Shown here piece after piece: positions 45,014 through 56,689 of a stretch of 64,000 nucleotides of DNA; the first letter of the stretch is position 1, and each line of letters begins with the position of its first letter. The notes beneath the pieces were generated by a model. It was not told the DNA's origin. It ran no database searches and saw nothing but the letters and a program-made list of their open reading frames with translations. The stretch spans positions 1,612,001-1,676,000 of the forward strand of contig OX485803.1 of the NCBI GenBank assembly GCA_950295325.1, written 5' to 3'. Both the position numbers and the translations under genes were made by a program. Origin of the DNA: Polytrichum commune. Taxonomy: Eukaryota > Streptophyta > Polytrichopsida > Polytrichales > Polytrichaceae.

Positions 45014-45514
45014 TTATGCTAGGTCATGTAGGTCTGTGATAGGTTGTCTATTTTCTAGCTGCCTTTTATGAGTTAATATCGAGTGTGCATATTGTATGGC
45101 AATTATGTTGATTTGTTTAAATGTATTTTTTTTTAATTTCGTGGTAGGGAGTTTAAGTTTTGTTTCTAGTTCTTTCATCGATGGGATATGAGTTGTGACT
45201 CTTGCACCTGCGGCTAATATCATAAGTGGTGCTACATTCCATCCTCTTGCTATGACATTGTTGATGAGCGGTTGATATTTTGTGGTTTCCCTCTCTCGAG
45301 TTTTTGCAGTAAATTTGTCGTTAGAATATGTAAATTCTACGCAAGAGTGAAAATATAGGTGGGTTAGACTTGAGGTTCTGTTACCAAAAGTAATCCAGAA
45401 AATCATGACAATCTTTGCTGGCATGCTTGCCATGTGGGGCCTGACACTAGTTGGGCAAGTCAACACATGTGGAAAAATTGTGTAAGGAATCCTCCTATCA
45501 TGATTCATAGCCAT
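45014..45514 (-). pseudogene. Reverse-transcriptase-type C-terminal region (non-LTR element)
   Basis: This is the longest open frame in the window (166 codons). It contains VEFTYSNDKF, KYQPLINNVIARGWNV, LAAGARVTTHIP and a helical tail INIIAIQYAHSILTHKRQLE with NRQPI. The order (beta-rich segment, KYxPL, RGWxV, GARxTxHxP, KRxLE) resembles the region that follows the RT domain in some LINE-like proteins. The homologous tail at 5007-5590 shows it is a repeated element rather than a host gene. There is no RT catalytic YADD block in or near this frame, so it is a fragment. Confidence 0.55.
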
Positions 45515-48500
45515 CTAGTAGGCCTTTCCCTTTTAGAAAGGAAAATCAACCTACAGGCTACGTGATGTTCTAAACATTACATTTCATAATTTAACGTGGG
45601 CTCAAATTCCATGGCAATACCCAATGCAATGTATATGTTATGGTACTATTCATGGACTTGGTAAGTAAGTAAAGATCGTGGTTCGTAGACTTCAAGCATA
45701 TGAAACTATTCGACCTATAGGTACCCAATTCTATCATGAAGGGCTTAGCCATCACCTACTACCAGGTGCCCTTCTTCATCTCCCCATTCAACTATAGACC
45801 ACAACACAATAAGTCACTCACACTACACACAATATGCCCCTTCAGGTTGAGGCATTATTCATGAGCGAATTCCATAGACTTAGAGATGTATCAAATCATA
45901 AGATGTGAGTGCCCTATGGAACAATATTGGTTGTTGAGTGATGTTATGCCTGCAAGTACACACCTAAAGGCATAAAATAATTTAATACTCACTATTCATG
46001 ACAAACAATGACATCATCAAGGCATAACAAACCTTAAATTGAGTTTCCTTTAGAGATATTGCTCACTTTGAGACTTAGTTGTGATTGTGTGTAAGGAGTG
46101 ATGGTAAGACAATGGTAGTGGAATCCCACACAATGATGCACACCGCAAACAACAATTATTTTATTGAGCCACTCTATTTCATAAAAGCTTCATTTAAAGT
46201 GGGGCACCTTGATTCAATGACATATTATTTAAGTACCCACACTAGATAGAAGAAAGAGTATGGATGATAAAAGCTTTGTGAAGCAATTTAGTAATTGCAA
46301 CATTATAAATTTATGATTCTCAAAACAATTTACAAGGAATGACAAATAATGTTGGGTTAACATTTAGTGTTGGTGACACTAAACATCATATTTAGTGTAG
46401 TTGAAACATTTTAAGCTATCACATTCATGTAGCTGGTGTCCCCCAAATAACTTAGTAACCTCCATGTAAGCATTTAAAAATCTAAGATCAATGATTCTTC
46501 ATATATAAATAAGTTCACATAGCTTTAGGTCCAAACTCTTTGGGTGGTTTGAGTGGATGTAGATTAGTGAAGTAACAAAAGATGAGACTTGAACGTGACT
46601 ATTTATTAATGGGTGATACGTAAAATGTTAGTTCATATGGGAGGTAGCATTGATTTACGAAATTAATGTGTCAACATTTTATGTGATATACACAATGATG
46701 ATGAATGTCTATGTGCTAGGTTTCATTTACTTATGATTTGATGTGCATTTCTTATGAATCATGAGTGATTAAATTAATCAAAGTAAAATTGGGACATAAT
46801 TACAACATTCAAACCATGTACCGAATGCATGTATTTATTCTACAAAAGCTTATATACAACAACATTTTCTTCAGAGAAGTGACATGTGGACATGGGAACC
46901 TCTTTGATTCTCATTGTAATTAGCCGATGAGAAACTGATTGCACATGAATATGGAGCATATATGTCATTAGTAAAATAAATCAATGACCTCCTTTTGATG
47001 TTTTAAATTCATGCATCCATTGTCATAACATTTTTTTAGCAAAAATGGTTTTATTTGCATCCCCATTTCAAATGTCTAGTATGGCCAAAAACACATGTAG
47101 GGGACATTATTGATTGCTCCCTTCTTCACTTGAAATCTGTATTCATGGTGGCGGACCCCATGTGCAAACCCTAATCTAGATCCTAAATTTTCTCAAATTT
47201 TTTAAAACTACAAGAGAAAGATCAAGGAGTTTCACCCAACTTTTAAAATAGGTTTCAAAACATGACGAGTTGAACTCTTCATAGAAAATTCTTTCAATGA
47301 TGGATCAAATGCACGATTTCGTCTCTCTTTGAGGGACCTTACACATCATACGCTTGAAGTACCCAACGCAATCACATCCAAAAAGATTCGGCCATGCCAC
47401 TTAAACAAGAGATACACCCAAAATGAACAACACTGCTTAAAAAGACCCCTCATACAATCACACATACAAGTACAAATAGGTACAGAGGGAGGTTGGTGCC
47501 TTCAAGGACCACCAATGCGTTCCACTTAGAAACTTGAACTCTGGTGTCTAAATTCTTAAACTTTGCTACAAACATAAAGTGGCGTCATTAATGATTATTA
47601 GCATATGGTAACATTTGATGACGTGGATTGGATAAAACTAACACAAGTTCTATTGTCGAATTTTCCTTTTAAACTTTAAAACCCCCTTTTGTACGTCTAC
47701 CTTAACTTCAAAATCCTTGAAAGCCTTTTAGAATGTGTAAACTTAAAAAAAAAAAAAACTCTCCCTATGTATATTATGTACGCTAATGCCTCATATAATA
47801 CCCCTACCTACTTATGCTCATGTTAGTCATACCTTGTATGAAGAGTCCACCCCCAGGCCATTAGGTAAGGTTAAGGCTAAAGATGAAGATGGGGTCTAGA
47901 GGTTCACATTGGTCTTTGATGAATCGGAAAAATATCCTCGGGGTTTTGCCAGTGGTCCATAGTTAAGTGATTGGCATGAAGTTTAAGTGGAGGGAGGTTT
48001 GGGGTTTTGAGTAGTTTTGCATGCAAAATATTGGACCCTACTTTCCAAACATCATTAATTAATTAATTAAATTTTTGGTACTAGTATGGGGATAATTTAC
48101 AAGGCGCCCCAGCTTAGCTATCTCCTTGTAATTGTAGACATGTCGCCCAATGAGTTCACGCTTCATTAAAATAAAATATATAGGGGATAATTTAATTTGA
48201 AGGTAAAGCGCGCATCAAATAGTTTTATTTTCATACATGTGTTTGGACCATCTAAAGTTTCATACTGGGCTTAAAGAAATGTAATCTTGTTCATAGTTTA
48301 TATATAGAGGATATCAAATAAGAATTGGATGAAACCTAACCTATAGACATTTATCATCATTATGTAAAGCATTCAAAGTACTTAATTATGAGACTCTTTA
48401 AGTAATATAATTTCCATTTGTATTGACATATTTTTGGTAATATCCATAAATCTCATCAACTCTCATCTCCTAATACATTATCGACTCACGTGTGCTCCAA

Positions 48501-49180
48501 CAAAGTTTTGACCCAAAGCAATGTAATTTGATTTTTGAGGATTTATTTGATGTTAAATATAAATATACTGACATGAAGTTCACTAAGTTATTTGAAGACA
48601 CCAACTATATGAATGCAATTGTTAAAATGCTATCAACAAGTTCTTTACACAAAGGTTTTACACCCTTCATGTCATAGCCCTGTTATCGCACATGAATAAG
48701 ATGTCTTACTATGTGAAAAAGGCTTGGATTTACATGGGTTAAGAGTCCCAACCGTTGGAAATGTTAGTTCCATGTTGTTACACATCAAGCATACCATATG
48801 GACATTTCCAAATAGTCCAACATATATAGAGGTGTGTGAATGACACAAATTGAAATCACAGGAGCACATGAGCAAATGCTGCAAATGCAAATGAAGAAGA
48901 TGAAAATCGATCTTGCTATATTTGGAGTGAATGTGAGTATCTCTTGAATTCTTGAAAGTGAACACATATTAGATGACCTAGAAATAGTTTCCTTATCAGA
49001 CATGTACATTCCAGACTTGGATATGGAACTCTATGATAGAAACTATGTAAAGTCCACTGTCCATTGTACTGTAGGTTGGTGAAATATCACCTTTGTCCTT
49101 GCTGGAGATTGAAGTGTTCATACGTTCACACCGACATGTGAAACATTTCAACTGCAGCGACGCTTCTAAATTGAGCAAGA
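45515..49180. other. Sparse stretch; one mini-copy of MITE-TTTAGTG
   Basis: At 46355-46403, ACATTTAGTGTTGGTGACAC then ATCATATTTAGTGTAGTTG is an internally deleted TTTAGTG-family element, with essentially the two ends fused. (TTAA)n lies at 48056-48070 and poly(A) at 47745-47758. Short frames (48492-48677, 48672-49009) show no domain. Confidence 0.45.
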
Positions 49181-52100
49181 GTTATTGGATTTCTGATGTG
49201 GAGTGCTGCAGAAGTGAACATGTCTTGATCACATAGTGTTTTAATTTAAAAGTTTCATCGCCAAATTAGCCCTAAGATGCAACATTCCACCTACGTAAGG
49301 GAGGCTCTCAAGAAATGAACCCACCAGATGCTTTTAATCTGACGAAAAGATAAGGCAGAGCTCAGGCTAAGTTAAATCTCATGAAAACGAAGTTCTTGCT
49401 TGCAGATCGATTCACAGCCTGTTGCTTCATTCAAAATTTACTTATGTTCGATCCTCTTCCGTCGCAAAGGAACGAGAGCGTGATGCCAAACGTGCTACAA
49501 ATGCATCGGCCAGTTTAATGATGCCATGTCGATGCACACTACTGTTCTGATGGAAAGTCTATTGAATCCGAAACCTCACTGATTTGCCATTGTGCAGGTA
49601 TCAGGGTAAGTAATTAAGATGGCAGGATTGAAGACAATACCGTTCAGAAGAGGAGTGCAGCCTGGCTAGCTTGAATTAAAAGGTGCAGGAGAAGATTTGG
49701 ATTGCTGCATTAATCTTAGGGTTTCGCTTTCCACAGTACACCGTCGACTCTGATGGATTGATTCTATACTTAACAAGGGACTTAAAAAGGTTGAGAGTAG
49801 CCGCTGAATTCACAGAAACTTAAGTTGAGCCTCTTGTTAAGGGTGGTTATCAAGCTTTTGGATGTTGTGTAAGCCTTGTGGTGTTCGCCTTGGATTAAAA
49901 TTGCACGTCAAGAATGAAACTTGCACGCGTCAACCCGTCAACCCTAATCATAACATGTCGTCTGTGTGCAAGCTGCACTTTGAAGAGATCAATGACGGAA
50001 GGTTAAGTGTAACAATCACAATTTAGCTTGAAACTTACCCCATTAAGACACACATGCAGCAGCTTGGGATAACGTGATGATCAGTATGATGACATGAAGA
50101 AGAGGCGGGGGTGTAATCTTGTGGTGGCAGTAAGAGATTGAAGAAGCCTTAGCTAAGGTGAAGGGGGATTGGTGTTGGGAAGAATAAAAGCTTCCGTTCG
50201 GACGAAAGCAAGTTGGTCGAATGAGACAGATGTGAAAGGCTGCCACTGCGCTCGCAAAAGCCTGGCAGCTTCAAGACTGATTCTTCTTCTATAAGCTCGT
50301 ACGCTGTCAGGCATGTCCCGATAGGTCGGTGCCGGGAAGTAGTACATCTCTGCCATCAAAGTTACTTATACCGTCCCACCTACCTACCCCAAAAAGGGTT
50401 TATTCTCCCCAAAAGGCCATGCGGCACTTAATTACTTACCACCAGCAGGTCTGCTGTAACGTTGCAGCTCACTGGGAGAGTTCAAGGTGGCTGGCCATGG
50501 GGTAATTGGGTGCATGGCGATGGCGGGGATCTCCGTGTTTGTCGACCTCCTTTATTTGGCACCCTTTATTCATGTATTCCAAGCCTTTTCTGATGAAATT
50601 ATTCACCGCTGGTATCATTTCGGCGAGCAATATTGTTTACCAGAAGCTCCTTGTGTTGCTTGTCTGGGTGTTATGGTGTTGTCAGACTAGGGTTAATGCT
50701 CGCTTCAATGCCTGTTTGCTTGTGACGCACTGTCCTTTCGCACTCGATCGAGATGCAATTTATAATTACTACTGCTACTGCGGTTCTACTCACTATGATT
50801 TAAATTTAATTCCATGGCTAAAACAATGTGACTTCACGTAATTCCGTAATGGAAGTTGCTGAAGGGGATATCAGAAAGTGGAGTTGGTGTGAATCAACCC
50901 CATCGCCTTCACCCTCGCTGCAACTAGCTGTGCACCACCTTCTTGTGATTGCGAATAGACGCAAGTTGGCGACGCCGCAGCAGCGCCTTCAACACTTGGC
51001 GTGAATCCACACTAGGGCAATTTAATGATCGAGCTGTGCAGCTGCAACTACGATGGTGAAATGCACCTAATAAAATGATCGGAGCTGTCACATCTAATAG
51101 CAACCTCGAGAACAATTTCCTGTCGTTACCTTCGACAGTTTCTGCCCACGGCAATCATGATATTAGACTAGGTTCCAAGGAGTAAGTAGAGAATTATCAT
51201 CTGCGGCATGCATCTGCATGCATATGGAACCGCAACATTCTTTCTGCTGTGGAAATTGGTTAAATCTGGGCAAGTAGTACTGCACGCTCTGAACACGAGA
51301 CTCTGATGATTAAAGTTGTGCTTAGGCTAATTTTCCGCTCTGAAAATATCTCCGTCCACCATAAAAACGTGTCCACTTGCAGTTATCGCCATGTGTTCTT
51401 GAAGTTTTGGAGCATTCAAAGTAAACAGTGAACTGGAAACATCATTAATATCTAGGAAAGGTTAACGAAATCTGTAATTTTTTCCTTCTTAAAATCTGAA
51501 GTTTAGATACGGACATGGGCAATTAGGGTGAGAAGAGTCCTTAAAGCTACTCTTGTTTTGCGGCCATCATCGTCCTGTACTGTAATCCCAAATTCGCGAG
51601 GCAACAGTGAACGCATGGAAATTGGAATTAGCTCCGGGACGGAACGGGTAAAATGGTGAGACAGGCTGGGAGATTCGAAAGCCACGGTGGCGGAACCGTA
51701 ACGTAGCATGCGCAGCTCCGCAGCCCCTGACGCAGGATATACAAGTGGGAATCCAAAGCCTAAGTATAGAGAAGCGAAAATCTATAAATAGTTAGAAAAT
51801 GCACCCGACATACTTAATATTAAAACCTCCGGGAAGTCGGAGAATATGCATCTCGTTTCCCTGAACATGCCCTGGGCAGCCAATCCCAGGTCGCCAGCGG
51901 GACTAGAGGGCACTTCTTTTCCACGTTTTGTAATGCTTTTTCCTTTCCGAAAGATCTTGATCGCACTTACTAAACTTGACCAACCTGCTCCGGGAAGTTT
52001 TGACCTCCGGATTACATTAAACAAATTTAGGTGCCTTTGGACACATTGATGAAAGGCCCTCCCCTGCAGGCTCATCCCCTCTTTAATTCACCTAAGTATA

Positions 52101-53250
52101 GCTGCAATGCTTTCGATTCCGTTGATTCCGACCGACCATTTGAAGTCCCGGAGGAGGTCCGCCTACAGATCTGATCCTTGTGTACCTTCTGCTGCATAAA
52201 CTACGCTTCATTACTGCTGCTGCTTCACTCTGGTATAAAGAGCATTTTGCAAGAATTGAGGTACAGAGTCAATCTCCATAAGTGACATTAAAGTGGTAAA
52301 TAAGTGCCGTGGATGCAGTGATTCTTGTTTTACCGACTCTGATTGTTTCATCGAAGAAAGTGAGATTCGCAACGACTGTGTCAAACAAAGGGGGTCTAAG
52401 AATCTCTTCGACCAGAGTATCGTCATCGGTACTTGGACTTGAACTTCTTGGGATACACACAGGGCATGGAATTTCGGGATCATTGTTGGTGGATTCGCAG
52501 TCGGTTGTGGAACTTTTGACTTCCTGGCTGACCGGTCATATGCACACACGGACAGGGCATGGCGTAAAAGTATTCTGGAAGAATGCAGATTCGGCAAACT
52601 GAAGTAATTTAATTATACACTAATGGGCATTCTGGGGCTCAGTATCCTGACTCACTCGTTAATGTATGTTAAAGAAGAGTTTTCTTTTCTAAAAGCCTGC
52701 AACTAACTGACATTCATCCAGGATAATTCAATATCGACGTCGCAAAGGTGTAACCATATTTCGTTGCTGCAGCGGGAACTGCAACAAAAGGTAAATCAAA
52801 TCCAGTGTTAGGTCACCGGAGTCACAAAATCAAGCTAAGGGGTGATAGCGTCCATCCATAATCTAGCCTGAGTGACAAACTTGGGGTCAGAGCGAGCAAT
52901 CATGAGTCGTTGCCGAAGATTACATAAACAAAATTGAATTTGAGTGTTTTGTCCACAAATGTAAGGTAGCACCACAATGAGACACTATAATCCCTCCGTT
53001 TTGTGCAGCTAGAGCTTTCCCGAGTACCGATGAAACTCGTGGAGTCTGTGCAGGTGAATAACAACACACTTTTGTTTCTATCTTGCATATTAGATCTGTA
53101 TTGCCAAGGTAGCCGGTAATCATATGCCTGCTGCATGCCCATTATTTTGGCTCCTAGTCGTTTTGAAATCACGTGTTGTTCACACATTTTGTTTTTATGC
53201 CTGTTCATCACTCAGGCACCACCAAGAAGTGTACCATCATCATAACAAAT
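49181..53250. other. GC-richer stretch, no recognised MITE, unknown short frames
   Basis: The texture changes near 49.2 kb: fewer A/T runs, no member of the dispersed families above, and several compact frames. Examples are minus 50153-50359 (MAEMYYFPAPTYRDMPDSVR...), minus 50924-51154, minus 51503-51709 and overlapping frames on both strands at 52211-52602. None has a domain I recognise and none has convincing splice context. It may be intron or 3'-flanking DNA of the gene ending near 54.3 kb. Confidence 0.4.
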
Positions 53251-54180
53251 TTTCAGCGCTTTCCGATATCCCTTTCCTCCCACACCTGAGGTGCCTTACC
53301 TAAACCCTGAACCCTAAAACCCTAAAACCCTAAAACTCTGAGCCATAAACAAATTTCATTTCCAGCAACTTTGTAGCCCTCAGAATCATTAATATCCTCC
53401 TGTTGTTCTCTATCTCCGAACATGTGAGTGGTGATCAACTTCGGGTGAATCACATCCTGCATTTGAGCGCCTAACCCTAAATTTGAAACTCTAGTCACCA
53501 TAGTGACAAATATCACCTATAATAATGATGCAGTGAACCATGCAATGCTTTCCTCGCATTCTTTGATGTGGCGGTGGATCACATGATCTTATATCGTACA
53601 TCCCAGGCACCTCTGTAACGGATTTTGTCTCTCAATTCCGATGACATGAATATAATCAAGTTCTACAGAATCTTTCCTCTCATCTTTAATATGGTGGTGA
53701 ACTTCTGCTGAATCACAAATGCTCAAAGATAAGTCACATTACAGTGTTTTTTTTGAGCGCTTGAACTCTGAACCCGTACCTTAAGACCTGGGCAGCTCCG
53801 GAACAAATTATCAATTTTCAATCATTTCGTAAAATTCGTTTTCAAGTACTTACGTCGTAAATACAAGAATAGTCCTTGTTTTCGTGCCAGGTTTCAAGAA
53901 GGTGGTGGTCAACTTCTGTAGCGAGTTAGTGCCAAGTTTACTTGGAGAAATTCGAGATTCGGAGCCCCTCACCAAGTTACTTCATCGTAACATCTGGGCA
54001 CCATTGTGTTAATGCTTTTTATCTCTGATTTTTCCCCTAACAACTCCGCAGTCGTAAGAGTCCCACAACATGTTTTCCTTCTATCTGTAGTGATCTGCAA
54101 TGTTTGGCCCACAGAATATCATCAGAGCACACCATAGACGATGACTACCGCTGCTTAATTGCCGTTGTAATAAATTCCCA
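53251..54180. repeat. Degenerate tandem array (tentative)
   Basis: The motif GTGGTGATCAACTTC or variants recurs at 53428, 53571, 53692, 53902 and 54089 (spacing 120-210 bp). It is usually preceded by a C/T-rich TTTCCTC or TTCTCTATC block. TTTGAGCGC recurs at 53462 and 53753. At 53290-53336 AACCCTAAAACCCTAAAACC-type text occurs. Units are too diverged to be sure by eye. Confidence 0.4.
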
Positions 54181-54289
54181 ACAACTCTCGACAATTGCCA
54201 AGCACCCTTCAAATCAGTAAGTTAGAAGTTAGATTCACGCAACATCCATCCATGTTTTAGAGTGACAATATATACGCTGGTGATTCAGT

Positions 54290-54575
54290 TGTTGGATCAG
54301 AAAACAAGTTTTATTGCTCCCAGAAGCTACATTTACACATACTACTTATTAGACTAATTAGCTAACTTAAGTTTCCTCTGGGTGCCTTGAAGACCGCTTC
54401 AACCGACGACTATGACGAGGAAGGCCGGCACTAAGAGACAAACCCAAAAAGCAAGCACTGTCTGCTCCTCCTCCACTTTAATTTCCTCCCCTTCGCTCAT
54501 TCATCCTCCTCCTCGATCATCATCACTTTGTCGGTGTGACCGCCAGACGCCGGTGGCTCTTCGGAGTCGGTGACC
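54290..54575 (-). CDS. Terminal exon and 3' UTR of an unidentified protein-coding gene
   Basis: On the minus strand a T-rich tract followed by GGGTAG gives a strong splice acceptor at 54576-54577. The exon then reads VTDSEEPPAS, GGHTDKVMMIEEEDE and TGA (54497-54499). This acidic tail ends cleanly, is followed by a UTR of about 190 bases and a canonical AATAAA at 54310-54315. Acceptor, acidic tail, stop and poly(A) signal in order are what a real plant gene end looks like. The coding exon would start in phase 2 (first base 54575). Upstream exons must lie at higher coordinates and I could not identify them. The protein family is not recognised from 24 residues; a cytosolic tail is one possibility. 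Confidence 0.5.
54310..54315 (-). promoter_or_regulatory. Poly(A) signal AATAAA
   Basis: Canonical hexamer on the minus strand, about 180 bases after the TGA of the exon above. Confidence 0.45.
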
Positions 54576-54599
54576 CTACCCAAACAAAAAAAACACCAG

Positions 54600-55416
54600 C
54601 CTATCATCCATCCATGCAATGTGCATGCGTGGATGCGCCAGGCCAGCTCCGACCTCAACATCCAGCAATGCATCCATCCATGGTCCTGGCCGCTTGCGTA
54701 TGTAATAATGTATATGGGTGTTGCTCGGTTCGTTTCTCATGTTCTCCGACTTCTACCGATTAGATTCACACAACAAAATCTGCTTTGCATTAGCAAATCC
54801 ACGATCAACGCATGAACAAAAGCCGGATTGAAAATTTGGCCCTCCTCTGATTTAGTTATGGTTATCGGAAGTGCATGTCTGTTGATTATTCCTTCGCTGA
54901 ACACATAGGTCTTCTTGATTGTGTGCAGTAATGAGTGTGGAGTAGTTATCAAAACATGAAGACATCGTACAATCTCTTTTAAACATGCGTCTTTATGGCG
55001 TTTTGTTCTTTGATTTTCACCTAACACACACCAATCAAGTGTAGGTGGCCGATTAAGGCCGACTAACACTGACCCGATTACCTTAATTACTTACTCCTTC
55101 TGCAGAAGTTAATTACAGGAATGACGTTGATGAGCACACCTGCCATTCAGGATGGCTATCACGCCCGCATCCGCGTTCGTTCGATCGCCCATTCGCCTCG
55201 ATGAGTCTCCTCAGTGTGCAGCAGCGTGCTCATGGATGGCGTTATCGTACCCAGCGACCCACCAATTCAATCCCCGTGCTTGCAATTGGCCTGTTGCACG
55301 AAACCGGCTCGAATGGCCGGGCACCATCATGGTGGATGCGAAAAGTGGTGGAATGATCATCACCCCCACCACCCCAACGTCAATGCTGGACGGATGGAGG
55401 GGGGGATGTGAGGCCA
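54600..55416. other. No recognised exon
   Basis: A minus frame of 110 codons (54737-55069) and overlapping frames on both strands at 55152-55487 have no recognised domain. CCATCCATGCA words repeat near 54608 and 54664. Confidence 0.35.
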
Positions 55417-55678
55417 GAGGGAATTGTCGCATCCGGCATTTGTACCTCCCATCCATCCAACGTCATAAAACACTTGACCCTCCATAGATTCATTTGTGGT
55501 TAACTCATCGTCTCCAATTACTCTGCCTAAACCAATTCGGCGGGTTTCATTAGAGCCCATTCCAGTGGCCAGACAACTATATATAAATATATAAAGAGTA
55601 ACTTCTGTGCATGTAATGATTTCGGGAATTTTTATGTTGGATGAATGAGAGGCACGCTTCTATGCGATGATTCTCACT
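55417..55678 (+). mobile_element. MITE-250 chain, unit 1
   Basis: Left arm GAGGGAATTGTCGCATCCGG then GTACCTCCCATCCATCCAAC; right arm TTATGTTGGATGAATGAGAG then GCACGCTTCTATGCGATGAT. A complete unit; the next unit begins after about 4 bp. Confidence 0.75.
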
Positions 55679-55682
55679 CAGC

Positions 55683-55925
55683 GAGGAGGAATGGTCGCAA
55701 ATGAGTGTACCTAGATCATCCTTCCAACGTCGTAACAACTTGACCCCCCTACTTAGGTTTGTGGCTAATTCATCTCAAATGGTTTTGCCTAGAGTAATTT
55801 GAGGTCTTTAGAAATGATTCTGGTGTCAGAAACAACTCCAAAACGGTAACCTTGGATTGCATATTGTTTGGGCCCTTTATGTTGGATGATTTAGAGGTAT
55901 GCTTGTAATATGCGGTGATCCCCAC
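55683..55925 (+). mobile_element. MITE-250 chain, unit 2
   Basis: Left arm GAGGAGGAATGGTCGCAAAT then GAGTGTACCTAGATCATCC; right arm TTATGTTGGATGATTTAGAG then GTATGCTTGTAATATGCGGT. The interior shares GTTTGTGGCTAATTCATCTC and TTTGAGGTCTTTAGAA with the other units. Confidence 0.72.
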
Positions 55926-55936
55926 AAGCCGGATTG

Positions 55937-56126
55937 GACAAGGGGGAACTATCACATGTATCTCATCCATCATGAAAACTTGACGCCCTAAAGGTTTAAG
56001 GCTGATTCGTCTCAAATGACTTCGGCCAAATTCATTGGGGGTCTTTGAAACTGATTCCGGTGTCAATTTTTTTGGCAAAACTATTGGACAACACATTGTT
56101 TTCAACCGTTTGTGTTGAATGAATAC
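55937..56126 (+). mobile_element. MITE-250 chain, unit 3
   Basis: Left arm GGGGGAACTATCACATGTAT then CTCATCCATCATGAAAACTT; interior GGCTGATTCGTCTCAAATGA; right arm shortened to TTTGTGTTGAATGAATACAT, where unit 4 starts. Confidence 0.7.
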
Positions 56127-56275
56127 ATGCGAGAGGGGATTGTCGCATGTGAGCATACCTCTTATCCATCCAACATAAAAACCTTGACCCCTATAGGTTT
56201 GTGGCTGCTTCGTCTCAAATGACTGTGACTAAACTAATTCGAGGTCTTTGAAGCTGGTTCCAGGGTCCAAATATT
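56127..56275 (+). mobile_element. MITE-250 chain, unit 4 (right half missing)
   Basis: Left arm GAGAGGGGATTGTCGCATGT then GAGCATACCTCTTATCCATC, interior GTGGCTGCTTCGTCTCAAAT and CGAGGTCTTTGAAGCTGG, then it ends in an A run at 56280. Confidence 0.7.
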
Positions 56276-56289
56276 TTCCAAAAAAAAAA

Positions 56290-56580
56290 GGGGCCAGGGG
56301 CAGGCCAGGGAAGAGTCACACTCTGCCATGGCTGGCTGGCCGGCCGGCCTGCCTACGGTTGCAGTGGAACAGGAGCTTTAGGAAGCTTGTGTGGCTTGTC
56401 TTGTTGGGCCCCGCCGGGGGAGCTCTCAACCCTCGTGCTGTCCGCTTGCGCTTTAGATTCTTGCGTTGTAAGGCACATTGACAGCGGCAGCCTGGTGGTG
56501 CACGGCCGGGACTAGTAGACGATGATGATGATGATGAGGAAGGAGGAGGAGGGGGCAGCAGCAGCAGGATGGTGAGCTCA
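56290..56580. repeat. GC-rich island with (GGCC)n, (GAT)n, (GGA)n, (GCA)n
   Basis: GCTGGCTGGCCGGCCGGCCT at 56331, (GAT)n at 56520-56540, (GGA)n at 56540-56553 and (AGC)n at 56556-56570. This is the second GC-rich simple-sequence island after 724-960. A frame on either strand through it gives low-complexity Ser/Pro or Asp/Glu runs. It could be a promoter or leader, but no gene follows that I can identify. Confidence 0.6.
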
Positions 56581-56689
56581 GTAAACCCCTTTTTGGGATG
56601 AATCACCAGGCTTCCCTCCTCCTTTTGCTTGCCTTGCCTTTGGATGTACGCTAGCGAACGTTTTTGCACTGATTTCACCCCCTCTGACA

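Noticed and set aside
53290..53336. CCCTAAAA repeats, possibly telomeric
   Set aside because: Only about three to four imperfect units of eight bases; too short for an interstitial telomere.
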